Below, piece by piece: positions 1-9,563 of a DNA stretch of 64,000 nucleotides. How positions within the stretch are numbered: position 1 is the stretch's first letter; the number at the start of each line of letters is the position of its first letter. Below the pieces are notes generated by a model. That model saw only the letters and a program-made list of their open reading frames with translations. It was not told the DNA's origin and made no database searches. The stretch is from CAWJLE01 sp963843645 (GTDB taxonomy: Bacteria > Chloroflexota > Anaerolineae > DAOTYC01), in the NCBI GenBank assembly GCA_963843645.1, contig CAWJLE010000003.1:1736001-1800000 (forward strand). Reading direction: 5' to 3'. The translations under genes and the position numbers were made by a program.

Positions 1-3000
1 GCTCCGCCCTCAGCAGCAGCTCGCCGAGGCTGTAATTCACACTCGTCACGCCGAAATCGGGCTCCTTTTGGAACGGGTGCCGGACGTAGGCTGGCCGCTG
101 CGCGAAGTCCCCGTCCACGGCCACCAGGGCCAGGATGAACTCCTCGGGCTTGTTGAGCGCGGTCAGAATCTCGTTCTTGGAGACTGTGACCGCGGTCGAG
201 CCGGCGGCCTTGCCCTTGACCTCGATGAACCACAAACGGCCGCGGCCATCCCGGGACTCGACATCGTAGCCCGGGTTGTGGTGAGGCATCTCCGTGGGCG
301 TGCGTCCCAGGTCGCGCTCGGCCTGCATCACGGCTGCCACGGCGAGCCGGTCGATGCGCTCGCGCTCGGCGGGCGACACCTCCAGCACATCCGCGGAGGG
401 CTCGCGCCGCTGCCGCAGCAGCACTTCCGGCACGATCAGGGCCCCGCCCACCAGCACGGGCGGCAAGGGCGACAGGCGCCTCTCCTGTTCCAGCTCTTCC
501 TTGCGCTTCTTCAGGCGAGCCTGCAGGTCGTCGGCGCGCTGCCGCGCCAGCCCAGAGTTCAAATGGGCCAGGGAGTGCCCCGCCAGCTCACGCTCTTTCA
601 AGTCGTTGGCGCGGTGGTCCCAGTGGGTGATCTCCTTCGTCAACCGGTCGTGGACGGCGGCCAGCGTCTTGCTGACCCACGCTTCCTTGCGGGCCTTTAC
701 CTCGCGAAAGTGATCTGGGACGATGCGCTCCGCGGCGTAAGCGACGGCCTGCGACTCGAGGTCGGCGTGCAGCCAGCCGGCCTCCAGGTCTGAAGCGATC
801 AGCGCGCGCTCTTCAGCAGTAATCGGACGGTAGTCCAGGTACGGGGCGTAGCCCGCCTCGACAGTCCGGCCTTCGCCGTCGACCTCCACGAACTGCATAC
901 GCCGCGACACGATGCGCCGGTTGCCGCGGGAATCCGTCCGGGCATCCTGGATGGAATGCTCCAGGTAGACCAATACGCGGACGCCGTCGGAGCGGTCGGT
1001 CGGGTCGACGAGCACTGTACCGCGCTTCAGCAGGTCGCGGGTGCGCTCCAGGACCAGGTCGAGCGTGGCGTCGAGCAGGGGATGTCCAGGGCACAGGAAG
1101 GCCGCCGGCGGCTTGCCCTCGAGGTGGATGAGCTCCTTCTCGAAGGTGACCCGCTCGTAGCGGGTCAGGACCGCCTCGCCCGTGCCGATGACGCGGTCGC
1201 GGGTGCGGATGGCCGACGGAACGTGGGTGATCTCGTAGCGCCGCGGCTCCCGCTCGTGGAGGGTCCCGCCCAGCCGACGGAACGCTTCCCGGAAGAAAGC
1301 GGCGATGAAGTGCGGCTGGAGGCGGCGGGCTTCGACGCGCTCCATGTCCTCGCGGATCCGCTGCACGTCCGCCGGGCTCAGCGCCTCGTGGCTCAGCGCG
1401 CGCTCCTCCAGCAAGGCGCGCAGGTGCTCGCGGTCCAGGTCGCGGTCGATCACCTGCGTCAGCCGCGCCTTGACTTCCGGCTGGTCGCCGTAACGGATGG
1501 CGTCCATCAGCAAGTCACGGAGATGCGTCTCGCTGAAGCACTTGCCCAGTACGTCGAACACGGCGCTGCCCAGCGATGCGCGCTCCTGCTCCAGCTTGCT
1601 CAGCAGCCGGTTGAATACGTCGCCTTCGCGCGTCTCGACGGCGACCAGGTTCCACAGGTGACAGACCTCAGTCTGCCCGATGCGGTGGATGCGTCCGAAC
1701 CGCTGCTCGATGCGGTTTGGGTTCCAAGGCAGGTCGTAGTTGACCATCAGGTGGGCGCGTTGAAGGTTGATACCTTCTCCAGCAGCATCGGTGGCGACCA
1801 GGACGAGCACGTCTTTGTCCTGCGAGAAGCTCTCCTGGAGCTTGCGCCGCTCCTCCCGCCCCAGGCCGCCGTGGATGAGGATGATCGCCTCCGGACGGCC
1901 GACCAGCGTGCGGATGCGGTCGGCCAGGTAGTTGAGGGTGTCGCGGTGTTCGGTGAAGATGATCAGCTTGCGGCGACGGCCCTCCACGTCGAACAATTCG
2001 CTCGCAGCGTCCGCTTCGCCATGTCCCTGGAGCAACTGCGACAGCTCCTCCCACTTCCGGTCCGTACCGCTGCGCCTGACCTGCAGAGCGAGCGATTCCA
2101 ACCGCTTAAGCGTCCCAATTTCGTGCTTCAGCTCGGCAATCGTCCGCGCCGCGGAGGCCTGGTCGACGACCTTCTCCTCGAGCTGCTCCACTTCCTCGGC
2201 CGGGGACTCGTCGTAAAACTCGTCGAGCCCATCGTCATCGGTCGGCAGCTCCAGCTCTTGAGTCGTATCGATGCGGACCTCGCCCCCGCGCTTAAGCAGC
2301 TCCTCATCACGCAGGCGCGTCTGCAACCGCTCACGCCTGCGTCGAAGGGACTGGTATATGGCTTCAGGCGACGACGCCAGCCGTCGCTGCAGCACGGTCA
2401 GCGCGAAGCCAACCATGTTGCCACGACGTCCCTCGCCTTCCGCGGTCAGACGGTCGGCACGGTTCATCTCCTCGGTGACGTAGTCGGTGACCTCACGGTA
2501 CAGCCGCGCTTCGCCGTCAGACAGCTTGTAGTTGACGGTGTAGGCACGACGCTCCGGAAACAACGGCGTTCCATCGAACTTGACCAGTTGCTCCTTGACC
2601 ATGCGCCGCATCAGGTCAGACGTGTCGACCGCGTGGACGCCGTCGCGGAATCGGCCCTCGAAGCGATCGGCATCGAGCAGGGCCAGAAAGAGCTGGAAGT
2701 CCTCTTCCTTGCCGTTGTGCGGCGTCGCCGTCAGCAGCAGCAGATGGCGCGTCACCTTGCCCAGCAGCTGCCCGAGCTCGTAACGCTTCGTCTTTTTCAG
2801 CTCGCCGCCGAAGAAGTGGGCCGACATCTTGTGGGCCTCGTCGCACACGACCACGTCCCAGTCGGTGAGCTCCAATTTGGCCTGGACGTCCTTGTTGCGG
2901 CTGAGCTGGTCCAGCCGGCAGATGAGCAGGTTCCGCTCGGCGAACACGTTGCCGCTGCGCGCCGACTCCATCATCTCGCGGGTCAGGATGTCGAAGGGCA

Positions 3001-3529
3001 GGTGGAACTTCTCGTACAGCTCATCCTGCCACTGTTGGTCGAGATTGCCCGGGCAGCAGATCAGGCAGCGCTTCAGGTCGCCGCGCATCAGCAGCTCTTT
3101 CAGAAACAGGCCGGTCATGATGGTCTTGCCGGCGCCGGGGTCGTCGGCGAGGAGGTAATGCAGCGGCTGCCGGGGGAGCATCTCGCCGTACACGGCGGTG
3201 ATCTGGTGCGGGAGAGGCTCGATGAGCGAGGTGTGAACGGCCAGCATGGGGTCGAACAGATGCGCCAGCCTGATGCGGTAAGCCTCGGAGACCAGGCGGA
3301 ACTGCTCGCCGTCCGAGTCGAAGCTCCAGGGCAGGCCTATCGTTGCGATCTCCAGTCGCGACTCGTCATCGCGGTAGAGCAGCTCGTTGGCGGGCCGCCC
3401 GGCGGGGTCCTTGTAGGTCAGCTCCACGACATTCGCCCCGTGCCACTTGATGTCCACGACCGTGACGAGAGCGTCGGGCAAGATGCCCTTCACACTCGCG
3501 GCCCGTTTGAGGTCTTCCAATCGCGCCAT
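1..3529 (-). CDS. SNF2/SWI2-family helicase with DUF3883-like C-terminal domain (partial, runs off left edge)
   Basis: An ATP-dependent superfamily 2 DNA translocase, read right to left from the ATG at 3529 (protein begins MARLEDLKRAASVKG). About 1,176 codons are open to the window edge and the stop is missing. Walker A DDPGAGKT lies near residue 130, the DEAH box near 230, LLTATPHNG near 266, and the second-lobe motifs GEGINLQ and RIHRIGQ near 585-613. A long charged linker follows, then LWFIEVKGKA near residue 1100, typical of DUF3883-type domains. From family knowledge, helicases of this build occur in defence loci (DISARM DrmD is one relative) and as solitary genes. The companions lie outside the window, so a defence role is inference. 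A long plus-strand open frame (956-3748) over this gene is a codon-bias shadow. No frameshift was seen. Confidence 0.9.
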   Translation of the reverse strand, partial: MARLEDLKRAASVKGILPDALVTVVDIKWHGANVVELTYKDPAGRPANELLYRDDESRLEIATIGLPWSFDSDGEQFRLVSEAYRIRLAHLFDPMLAVHTSLIEPLPHQITAVYGEMLPRQPLHYLLADDPGAGKTIMTGLFLKELLMRGDLKRCLICCPGNLDQQWQDELYEKFHLPFDILTREMMESARSGNVFAERNLLICRLDQLSRNKDVQAKLELTDWDVVVCDEAHKMSAHFFGGELKKTKRYELGQLLGKVTRHLLLLTATPHNGKEEDFQLFLALLDADRFEGRFRDGVHAVDTSDLMRRMVKEQLVKFDGTPLFPERRAYTVNYKLSDGEARLYREVTDYVTEEMNRADRLTAEGEGRRGNMVGFALTVLQRRLASSPEAIYQSLRRRRERLQTRLRDEELLKRGGEVRIDTTQELELPTDDDGLDEFYDESPAEEVEQLEEKVVDQASAARTIAELKHEIGTLKRLESLALQVRRSGTDRKWEELSQLLQGHGEADAASELFDVEGRRRKLIIFTEHRDTLNYLADRIRTLVGRPEAIILIHGGLGREERRKLQESFSQDKDVLVLVATDAAGEGINLQRAHLMVNYDLPWNPNRIEQRFGRIHRIGQTEVCHLWNLVAVETREGDVFNRLLSKLEQERASLGSAVFDVLGKCFSETHLRDLLMDAIRYGDQPEVKARLTQVIDRDLDREHLRALLEERALSHEALSPADVQRIREDMERVEARRLQPHFIAAFFREAFRRLGGTLHEREPRRYEITHVPSAIRTRDRVIGTGEAVLTRYERVTFEKELIHLEGKPPAAFLCPGHPLLDATLDLVLERTRDLLKRGTVLVDPTDRSDGVRVLVYLEHSIQDARTDSRGNRRIVSRRMQFVEVDGEGRTVEAGYAPYLDYRPITAEERALIASDLEAGWLHADLESQAVAYAAERIVPDHFREVKARKEAWVSKTLAAVHDRLTKEITHWDHRANDLKERELAGHSLAHLNSGLARQRADDLQARLKKRKEELEQERRLSPLPPVLVGGALIVPEVLLRQRREPSADVLEVSPAERERIDRLAVAAVMQAERDLGRTPTEMPHHNPGYDVESRDGRGRLWFIEVKGKAAGSTAVTVSKNEILTALNKPEEFILALVAVDGDFAQRPAYVRHPFQKEPDFGVTSVNYSLGELLLRAE

Positions 3530-3987
3530 TACCGACAGTCCTCCAGTCGGCCACCGAGAGTGGCATGGGCTCGTCAAAGAAGAACGCCGCTCGGTCGACC
3601 AGGCGGCGCACATGTAGTAGGGTATTCACATCGATCCCGACTGAGTGCTCACTCACTTGGCCTGGGACCCCCTGGCGGAAGCCAGGAGTTCTGTTATTGG
3701 AACGGGTGTATTGTAGCACTACTCAGAATAATCGAGAATTGCGCGTAAAATCACATCCAAGGATGCCGCCAGCCATTCACGTCGATGCAGAACATGAGCG
3801 CGAAAGCCCCGATTAATAACACCCGGCGCCACCAGGCGTAACGGCCACCTTTAGTAGAAACTCTGGTCGCCATCTTTTCCAGGTCCTGCCGCGTTTGGTA
3901 CAGGCCACCACGTCTCCCGTCGCTCGCCCACATTTGCGTCGGCGCCGAGCACGCGTTACCGCGAGCGAGGAGCCGCTTCCAGTCTGG
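3530..3987. other. Intergenic region between helicase and FG-GAP/PKD gene
   Basis: No convincing gene. On the minus strand 3751-3873 could encode a 40-residue peptide with one hydrophobic segment (RVLLIGAFALMFCIDV), but no good ribosome site was seen. A weak hairpin of five pairs lies near 3670-3686. The helicase promoter is expected here, but no clear -35/-10 pair was recognised. Confidence 0.4.
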
Positions 3988-6568
3988 CTACTTCCCGCAG
4001 ATGATGTAGGGGAGGTAAGTCTCCACGAGTTTCTCAAACAGGGCGAACTTGCTCAAATGACACGAGTCGATGCTAAACCAGTGTTCTTCGGGCCAGCGAT
4101 CGTACATGGAATAGGGTACACAGGTACCAGCGACGTCCAACCAGTGGGCACCATCCCAATAAGCCACCAACAGTCCATCCGCATTCAAGCCAGTTGGGTA
4201 GTGGATTTCGACTGTGTAACCGCCATAGAACTGAAAATCCGGCACCAATACGCCATCACGGTAGACATCCAGTGTGAAGCCGGCGTCGGCAAACCTGAGT
4301 CCGTGAGGGGGCAGGATCCCAGTCGCAGGGTTCAGGACGAGCGTTACCGGCTCTGCGACGGCACCTGGCTGTATCCAGATCGTGACGGTAACGCCACCAG
4401 TCACGCTCGACGTCAGACCGCTGACTTGGTGGGGATATACGACGGCCATATGTCCAACGACCGCTAAGGATGTAGGCGCACTTGACTGATTACTCGAGTT
4501 GGTCGCCGTGACAACGGCAGTATACGTTCCTAGGCTAGAGTAAGTGTGCGTGGCTGATCCGTTCACCCCGCTCGCAAAATGCCCGTCGCCAAACGCCCAA
4601 CTATAACGCACGTTGGTGCCCGAGTCCAGGGCGGCCGTGAACGCTGTCGGGTGCCCCAGTAGAGTAGGGCTATCATTTAGGACGGAAAGCCCGATGATCG
4701 GAGCGTCGACGATAGTCACCGGGGTCGTCGCCGTAACAAGGCTGACCGAGTTGGTGGCGGTCACTGTCGCTTGATAGCTGCCCTTCGCCCCATAGATATG
4801 GCTAGCGCTCCTGCCCGTCGCCACGGGCGTAGAGTCACCGAAATCCCAAACACACACCACGCTGCTCCCGGCCGCAACGGTTGCGGTGAGAGTCGTGAGG
4901 CTGCCCAGCCAGGTCGGGCTGCTGTTGGTCGCACTGAGTCCGGCGATCGGAATGTTGGGGGTGATGGTCACCGGAGTGCTCGCACTAACGGTGTTAAACG
5001 CATTGCTTGCAGTCACTACAGCGGTATACGTGCCAACATTGGGATAAATGTGGGCAACAGCGATGCCGTTCCCAAATGCTCCGTCACCAAAGGCCCACGT
5101 CGCAGTGCCGGACATATGGGTAGCCGTAAGATAAGTTGTGCTTCCGAGAAAGGTTGGGCTGCTATTGATTGCCTTCAGCCCAAAGATAGGCCCCCCTCCG
5201 GCGTAAACGTAGGCTCTGCCGCGGGTATCGCTATATGCGTAGGCCCCGACTATCGCTTCATCATACCCGTCTCCGTTGACGTCGCCGGCAGTAGCTACAT
5301 CCCAGCCATATATTGAACTGGATTGCTCACCAGATCCAACCCAATCAGGCGCTCCACTCAGGCCGCCGGCTGCACCATAGTGGACGTAGACCCGGCCCTC
5401 GAGGCCACTTCCGTACCAGCCCGCGCCGACAATCACGTCGTCATATCCGTCGCCGTTAACATCTCCGGCCGTGCCGACAGCGTAGCCGAGCCTGGCTCCC
5501 GCCTGCCCGCTTTCGGCGTGCCAGCCGATCGTCGTGCCAAGTCCACCGCTCGAGCCATAGTAGACGAAGGCGCCGCCCTCAGCCGATTTCGGGGTTCGAG
5601 TAGTACCTCTCGCCAACGATCACATCGTCATAACCGTCTCCGTTCACGTCGCCAGCGGTGCCGACCGCAATCCCGAAATTGGATCCTTCTTCCCGCGTCC
5701 AATTCGCGCTGGTGCTTAGTCCCGAAGCAGAGCCATAGTATACAAAGGCCGCCCCGTGCATGGTGCCGTACTCAGGGGCACCAACGATGACTTCGTCGAA
5801 TCCGTCACCGTTCACGTCGCCGGCAGTCCCCACGGAGTCTCCGAAATAGCGAGCCCGTTTGGTGGCTCTCTGCAGTCCAGTTCGCAGATTGACTTAGACC
5901 GGTTGCAGAGCCGTAATAGACGTACGCTCGCCCCTCATCGCTCTGGTCACCGTCGTAATACTGTGCCCCAATTATGACATCGTCATAGCCATCCCCGTTC
6001 ACATCCCCAGCGGTGCCGATTGCGGACCCAAAGTAGGAATTTGGCTGCCCCTCGGCCGTCCAGACAGGAGTCGTACCCAAACCGGAGATCGAACCATAGT
6101 ACACCGCAACCGGCCCGCTGCCGGACATGATCACGTCGTCATAGCCATCTCCGTTGACGTCGCCGGCGGCGCGCCCATTCGACTTGCCGCTCACCGACCA
6201 GTTCGGCGTCGTCCCCAGCCCTGTCGGCGAGCCGTAGTAGACGAAGACGCTCTGATATCCTGCCCTCCCTACGATAATATCGTCGTAGCCATCCCCGTTC
6301 ACATCGCCGGCAGTACCAACCGAATTACCCAGCCACTGACCTGATGCCGTCCCAGTTGCCGTCCACATGGACGTCGGGGACAAGCCCGGCACGGCGCTGG
6401 AGAGGCCAACCAGATTCTGGCCGGGAGCACCAACCGGGAGGGACTCATTGTTCTCCTCTTCAATGCAGCTGCCATCGCCAATGGCAGCTGCTGGCAGGGG
6501 AAAGAGAGATAGGGGCTGACCATTAGAAGGATGCACACGATCGAGCCCAAGACACGCTGAACGGTCAT
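3988..6568 (-). pseudogene. Secreted FG-GAP (integrin-alpha-like) and PKD repeat protein, frameshifted
   Basis: Start ATG at 6568 behind a strong AAAGGAGGTC site, followed by a signal peptide (MTVQRVLGSIVCILLMV). At least six FG-GAP/VCBS-like repeats of the form GTAGDVNGDGYDDVIVGA with 'VYYGSxxGL' follow, the Asp-rich loops being probable calcium sites. Then come about three PKD domains (WAFGDG ... GTYTAVVTATNS), and the protein ends YLPYIICGK. The reading frame changes near 6470, near 5820 and near 5600, so about 860 codons are spread over three frames. Outside the lesions each part is well conserved, so this is either recent decay or assembly indels. The role is probably an extracellular adhesion or surface protein; nothing indicates an enzyme. 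It is monocistronic and faces the helicase gene in the same direction. Confidence 0.8.
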
Positions 6569-6697
6569 CTTCGACCTCCTTTGTGAGCGACCTAAATGTA
6601 ATCGCTCCCCGGGCTAAGTAAGCGCCATGAGCCTACATTGAACATCGGCCCTCTGAGAGTCACTAGGCGCTATGGTTGACTTCTACCGCGTAAGGAA

Positions 6698-6712
6698 CGT
6701 TCGATTCGAACG
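6698..6712. promoter_or_regulatory. 15-bp perfect palindrome (possible operator)
   Basis: The sequence CGTTCGATTCGAACG is symmetric about its central T. It lies about 130 bp upstream of the FG-GAP gene start and about 480 bp from the XRE repressor gene. A related half site, GAACGTTCGATTTT, occurs at 7563-7576 in the repressor's own upstream region. Binding by that repressor is a guess. Confidence 0.3.
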
Positions 6713-6964
6713 GTCAAGTGGCATCAATTAAGATCGGAGACACACGGATTGAAAGGCAAGGAGTATCACAGTTAGTTCTAACCGGCGCCATCTTGCCACG
6801 GCGCAACCTTAACGGTCAGGGCTCAACAATCCCCGAGACGTCGCCGAGAGATGGTTCACAGAACCACTTATGCCTTGTCAACAGGTTTTCTCTCGCTGCG
6901 TAGCTGTCTGCAGGCAAATTGGTTAACATCCCGCTATTGACATGACTGCGGTAGCGTAGCAAAT

Positions 6965-6980
6965 TAGAACACCAGTTCTA
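6965..6980. promoter_or_regulatory. 6-4-6 inverted repeat (possible operator)
   Basis: TAGAAC and GTTCTA are perfect inverted halves around ACCA. No promoter could be placed next to it with confidence. Confidence 0.25.
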
Positions 6981-7185
6981 GCACAGCGATCCGAGACTCA
7001 TCCGAGACAACCGAGAGAGTAGCTCCGTGTGGCAAGAAGAGCCAGGCAACAAAGGAACGAGTTCGCAGCCACGCCGCTCTGTGCGACGCTTCGTCCGTCG
7101 AGGCGATCGTCTAAGGAAAGGAAGCTACTGGAGATCTCTTAGGGCGCTATCCACGCACAAGAAACTATATGCGGGAATCGCAGCG

Positions 7186-7524
7186 CTACTCTTCCGATCC
7201 GAGCATGGCTGACAGCATGTTCAGGTACTTTCGTTTGTCGCTTTCGGAGAATTGCCGGTAGCGGCTAATTAGTAGCTCCTCGTCGGGGGTCAGGTCGGTG
7301 GGCTTCGCTGGCTCCGTTCGACCGAGCAGTTCATAGATGAAACGCTTGTCGACGTCGAAAAACTTGGCCAGAATCTCGATATTGGCGGCGTTCGGTTCGG
7401 TCTTGCCGTTCAGCCAATGCGAAATCGTGCTGAAGGCGATCCTGGTCTCGCGGCTCAGGCCACGCAGACCGAGCCGGCGCTTCAGCATTTCCGTTTCAAG
7501 CCAGCTAATAAATTGACCGCGCAT
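7186..7524 (-). CDS. XRE-family helix-turn-helix transcriptional regulator
   Basis: A 112-residue DNA-binding regulator. The N-terminal 65 residues form a Cro/C1-type HTH: LSRETRIAFSTISHWLNGK holds the two helices, followed by 'PNAANIEILAKFFDV'. The C-terminus is a short helical tail (ISRYRQFSESDKRKYLNML). I place the start at ATG 7524 rather than ten codons upstream, because a consensus -10 box on the minus strand (7536-7531) ends only six bases before it, which predicts a leaderless transcript. It is divergent from an excisionase-like HTH gene at 7737, an arrangement common in the control regions of integrative elements. Self-regulation is likely but inferred. Confidence 0.8.
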   Translation of the reverse strand: MRGQFISWLETEMLKRRLGLRGLSRETRIAFSTISHWLNGKTEPNAANIEILAKFFDVDKRFIYELLGRTEPAKPTDLTPDEELLISRYRQFSESDKRKYLNMLSAMLGSEE

Positions 7525-7530
7525 GCTAAC

Positions 7531-7536
7531 ATTATA
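7531..7536 (-). promoter_or_regulatory. -10 box of the XRE regulator, leaderless
   Basis: TATAAT on the minus strand, six bases upstream of the ATG at 7524. The -35 region (about 17 bp further, GAGCAC) is poor. Transcription should start at or within a base or two of the A of the start codon. Confidence 0.5.
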
Positions 7537-7736
7537 GCTCAAAGTCTGCAATTGTGCTCATCTGAACGTTCGATTTTGAATATCAATTCGTTAGTCCGAA
7601 ACGAACCAACAAGAAGTCGGCCATTGCCTCTTTTGCTGATTGAGGCGTTTAATTGATGCAACGCTTTGCTATGATGATAAGAACGTTCCCGCGATTTCCG
7701 CCGCGGAGGCGGTGATGGGAGAGGAGGCAAGGCAGC

Positions 7737-7954
7737 ATGGGTAAGGTCGTGGCGTTCGATCGGGGAGCTAACTTACGAGCCGAATCGGCTGCTAACGCCC
7801 AGGGCCTCGCCAAACTCCTGCACGTCAGCGAGGCGATAGCTACCGGCGGATGCCAACCGACATCGCCACAGTGCGGTTGGGCGGATCTGTGCGGGTCCGG
7901 CCAAAATCGCTGGCGGCATTCATCGTCGGCCGGGAGGATGTCAGCGTGCGGTAA
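7737..7954 (+). pseudogene. Excisionase-like / HTH_17 DNA-binding protein, one frameshift
   Basis: The start ATG at 7737 follows a GGGAGAGGAGGCAAG ribosome site. The first frame reads MGKVVAFDRG ... GLAKLLHVSEAI. After a single-base shift near 7838 the next frame continues YRRMPTDIATVRLGGSVRVR then PKSLAAFIVGRE to a stop at 7952-7954. Joined, this is about 72 residues and matches the winged-helix excisionase pattern: 'AKLLxVSxxTxYRxM' recognition helix, then 'VRLGGSVRVRPKSLAAF' wing. Such proteins steer integrase directionality or act as small MerR-like regulators. It sits divergent to the XRE repressor. No integrase is adjacent; the nearest is the broken one at 25.3-26.3 kb. The lesion may be real or an assembly indel. 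Confidence 0.55.
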
Positions 7955-8385
7955 GACGGCAAACTCGAGCGAAGGGAAACGGTAGACAGGGACTGGGTGA
8001 TCGTAATAGTGCTGGTCTCTACGCTGTCGCTCGTGGTCTGCAAGTGGGGGGGGAAGTGTCGTGATGCTGTGCCAAGATGGGGATTAACAGTGGGTCAAGG
8101 ACTCATGGGGCACTCGAAAAAGGAAGAGAAGACACCTTTGGCAACCATTTCGTGCGTCTGATAGCACAGCAGTGTAGTGCCATTGTGGTGCAGATACATT
8201 GGCGGCAGCATCCACTATGCACGCAGTGGACGCCGCCGCCTACTATATCTTGTGGTTGTCAGTCGAGATGCTACAACATGTCCACCATGGACAACCTACG
8301 TCTCGCCTCGAGCGGCCTTCAATTCAGTTCACACCCGGCGCAAGGCGGCTTAGGAAATTCCACCGAAAGCTGTACACGACCCCTC
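7955..8385. other. Intergenic region carrying diverged repeat copy A
   Basis: No gene was recognised. The right half carries a 160-bp repeat (8168-8330) shared with 12351-12513. The region ends exactly where the large direct repeat begins at 8386. Confidence 0.5.
8168..8330 (+). repeat. Diverged ~160-bp intergenic repeat, copy A
   Basis: It aligns without gaps to 12351-12513 at roughly 70% identity by eye. Shared blocks include TGGCGGCAG, CCGCCGCCTACTATAT and ATGCTAC. At its right end CCTCGAGCGGCCTTCAATTC matches the place where copy B runs into the tRNA-Arg fragment, so copy A may carry a degenerate version of that attachment site. Confidence 0.55.
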
Positions 8386-8416
8386 ATGTTGACCCCTTCT
8401 CAACCAAACCCATTTG

Positions 8417-8425
8417 TGATATAAT
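8417..8425 (+). promoter_or_regulatory. Extended -10 promoter of the SGNH module
   Basis: TGATATAAT is an extended -10 element. The best -35 at 17 bp is weak (TTCTCA), and TTGACC at 8389 is 25 bp away, too far. About 270 bp of leader precede the first gene, including a hairpin near 8459-8485 (GGCTC ... GAGCC with CCGC/GCGG inside). The same element is at 28564-28572. Confidence 0.5.
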
Positions 8426-8702
8426 GGATAAAATCACATCGAACAACCTGATCATCGCTCGGCTCAACCCGCTTTGAGGCGGAGCCCCCACTGGCCTATC
8501 GGTCAATCCCTTCGTTTGGCCTCTCCAATATCGGACGTCGAAACGGTCACTCTCGGCGGTCGGACTACTCGGGCGAAGTTGGCGTTCGCTCCAATGGAAT
8601 CCTCGTTTCGAAATAGCGTGTGATCCCACCTGTCACACATTCTGCTGAGGCGGTCACGCTATGCGGCGCTGGAGCGCCGCCGTGACGTCCCAAGGAGGAA
8701 CT

Positions 8703-9512
8703 ATGAACACCCGCCTGCTGTCCACGCTCGTTTTGTTGACCCTGGTCCTGGGTCTGTTCACCCCCCCTGCTTTTGCGCAGCCCCCCGTGCGAGTGATATT
8801 CGTCGGCGATTGCCATTCCTGGTTTCTCGATACCTACTTCCCGAAGCTGGCCGCCTCCGGCGACCCAGCGATCACCGTCGAGCCCGGTGTAATCGTTCAT
8901 GGCGGCGATAGCCTGGAGGAGATCTGGACCTACACAACTTACCTCTATCCGGATTTACAGGCACTTCAGGAAGGGAAGGGGAAATGGGACTTCGGCGTGA
9001 TCGGCATTGGTTATTGGTACGAAGGGGAGGACCAGAAGGCTTTCACCGATTGGGTGCCGAAGTATGACGACGCCTTCAAGAAGGCCGGAGCGCAGACCGT
9101 GCTGATCGTGCCGTGGGTTGACCAGGGGGATGCGGGCACGGACGCCGCGCAGAAGAACACGGCCGTGGCCGACGGGTTGGCCGCACAATTGGGCGCCCGC
9201 GTGGCGCCGGTGGGTCTGGCCGTAGAGCGGGTGCGGCGCCAGCGTCCGGGCCTGATCGAGTACGTCGATGAGTACCACGTGAACGCGCCGGGCTGGTACC
9301 TGCAAATGTGCGTGCTTTATGCCACTCTGTTTGAACGCAGTCCAGAGGGTTTGAAATATCGCCTGCCCGAGCCTGCCGCGACCCCGGATGGGAACCCAGA
9401 TTCATTTCACTTGTGGAACCTGCCCGCTGGCTGGGCATTGCCCGATGCGGACGCGGCATACCTGCAGCGCATGGCGTGGGAGACGGTGCAGGAGCACCAG
9501 GCACAGAAGTGA
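8703..9512 (+). CDS. Secreted SGNH-like hydrolase, Cys in place of the nucleophile Ser (SGNH1)
   Basis: 269 residues. The start ATG at 8703 follows AAGGAGGAACT; an in-frame ATG at 8661 lacks such a site. A signal peptide ends near FAQ (residues 24-26). Block I reads FVGDCHSW, placing Cys37 where GDSL enzymes have Ser. Asp189-x-x-His192 (VDEYH) fits the catalytic Asp/His block, and the pattern 'ARVAPVGLAVERV ... NAPGWYLQMCVLYATLFERSPEGLKY' matches SGNH-type proteins. The function is probably ester or acetyl hydrolysis outside the cell, with a Cys nucleophile or none; no substrate can be read from sequence. It lies 51 bp before a close paralogue, probably co-transcribed, and the pair is duplicated at 28.8-30.5 kb. 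Confidence 0.75.
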   Translation: MNTRLLSTLVLLTLVLGLFTPPAFAQPPVRVIFVGDCHSWFLDTYFPKLAASGDPAITVEPGVIVHGGDSLEEIWTYTTYLYPDLQALQEGKGKWDFGVIGIGYWYEGEDQKAFTDWVPKYDDAFKKAGAQTVLIVPWVDQGDAGTDAAQKNTAVADGLAAQLGARVAPVGLAVERVRRQRPGLIEYVDEYHVNAPGWYLQMCVLYATLFERSPEGLKYRLPEPAATPDGNPDSFHLWNLPAGWALPDADAAYLQRMAWETVQEHQAQK

Positions 9513-9563
9513 CGGGCAGACTTGCCGCAAAGACAGCGGTGAGGGCCGCCGAGGAGGAATGCC

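Larger units (their letters stand above)
6569..7185. other. Intergenic region with two perfect palindromes
   Basis: No coding region was recognised in these 617 bases. The stretch is less GC-rich than its surroundings. It contains perfect palindromes at 6698-6712 and 6965-6980, listed separately, and presumably the promoter of the leftward FG-GAP gene. Confidence 0.5.

Noticed and set aside
956..3748. Long plus-strand open frame of 930 codons
   Set aside because: It is antisense to the helicase, has Leu/Gln/Arg/Val-rich shadow composition and no motif, while the minus-strand frame has all helicase motifs in order.
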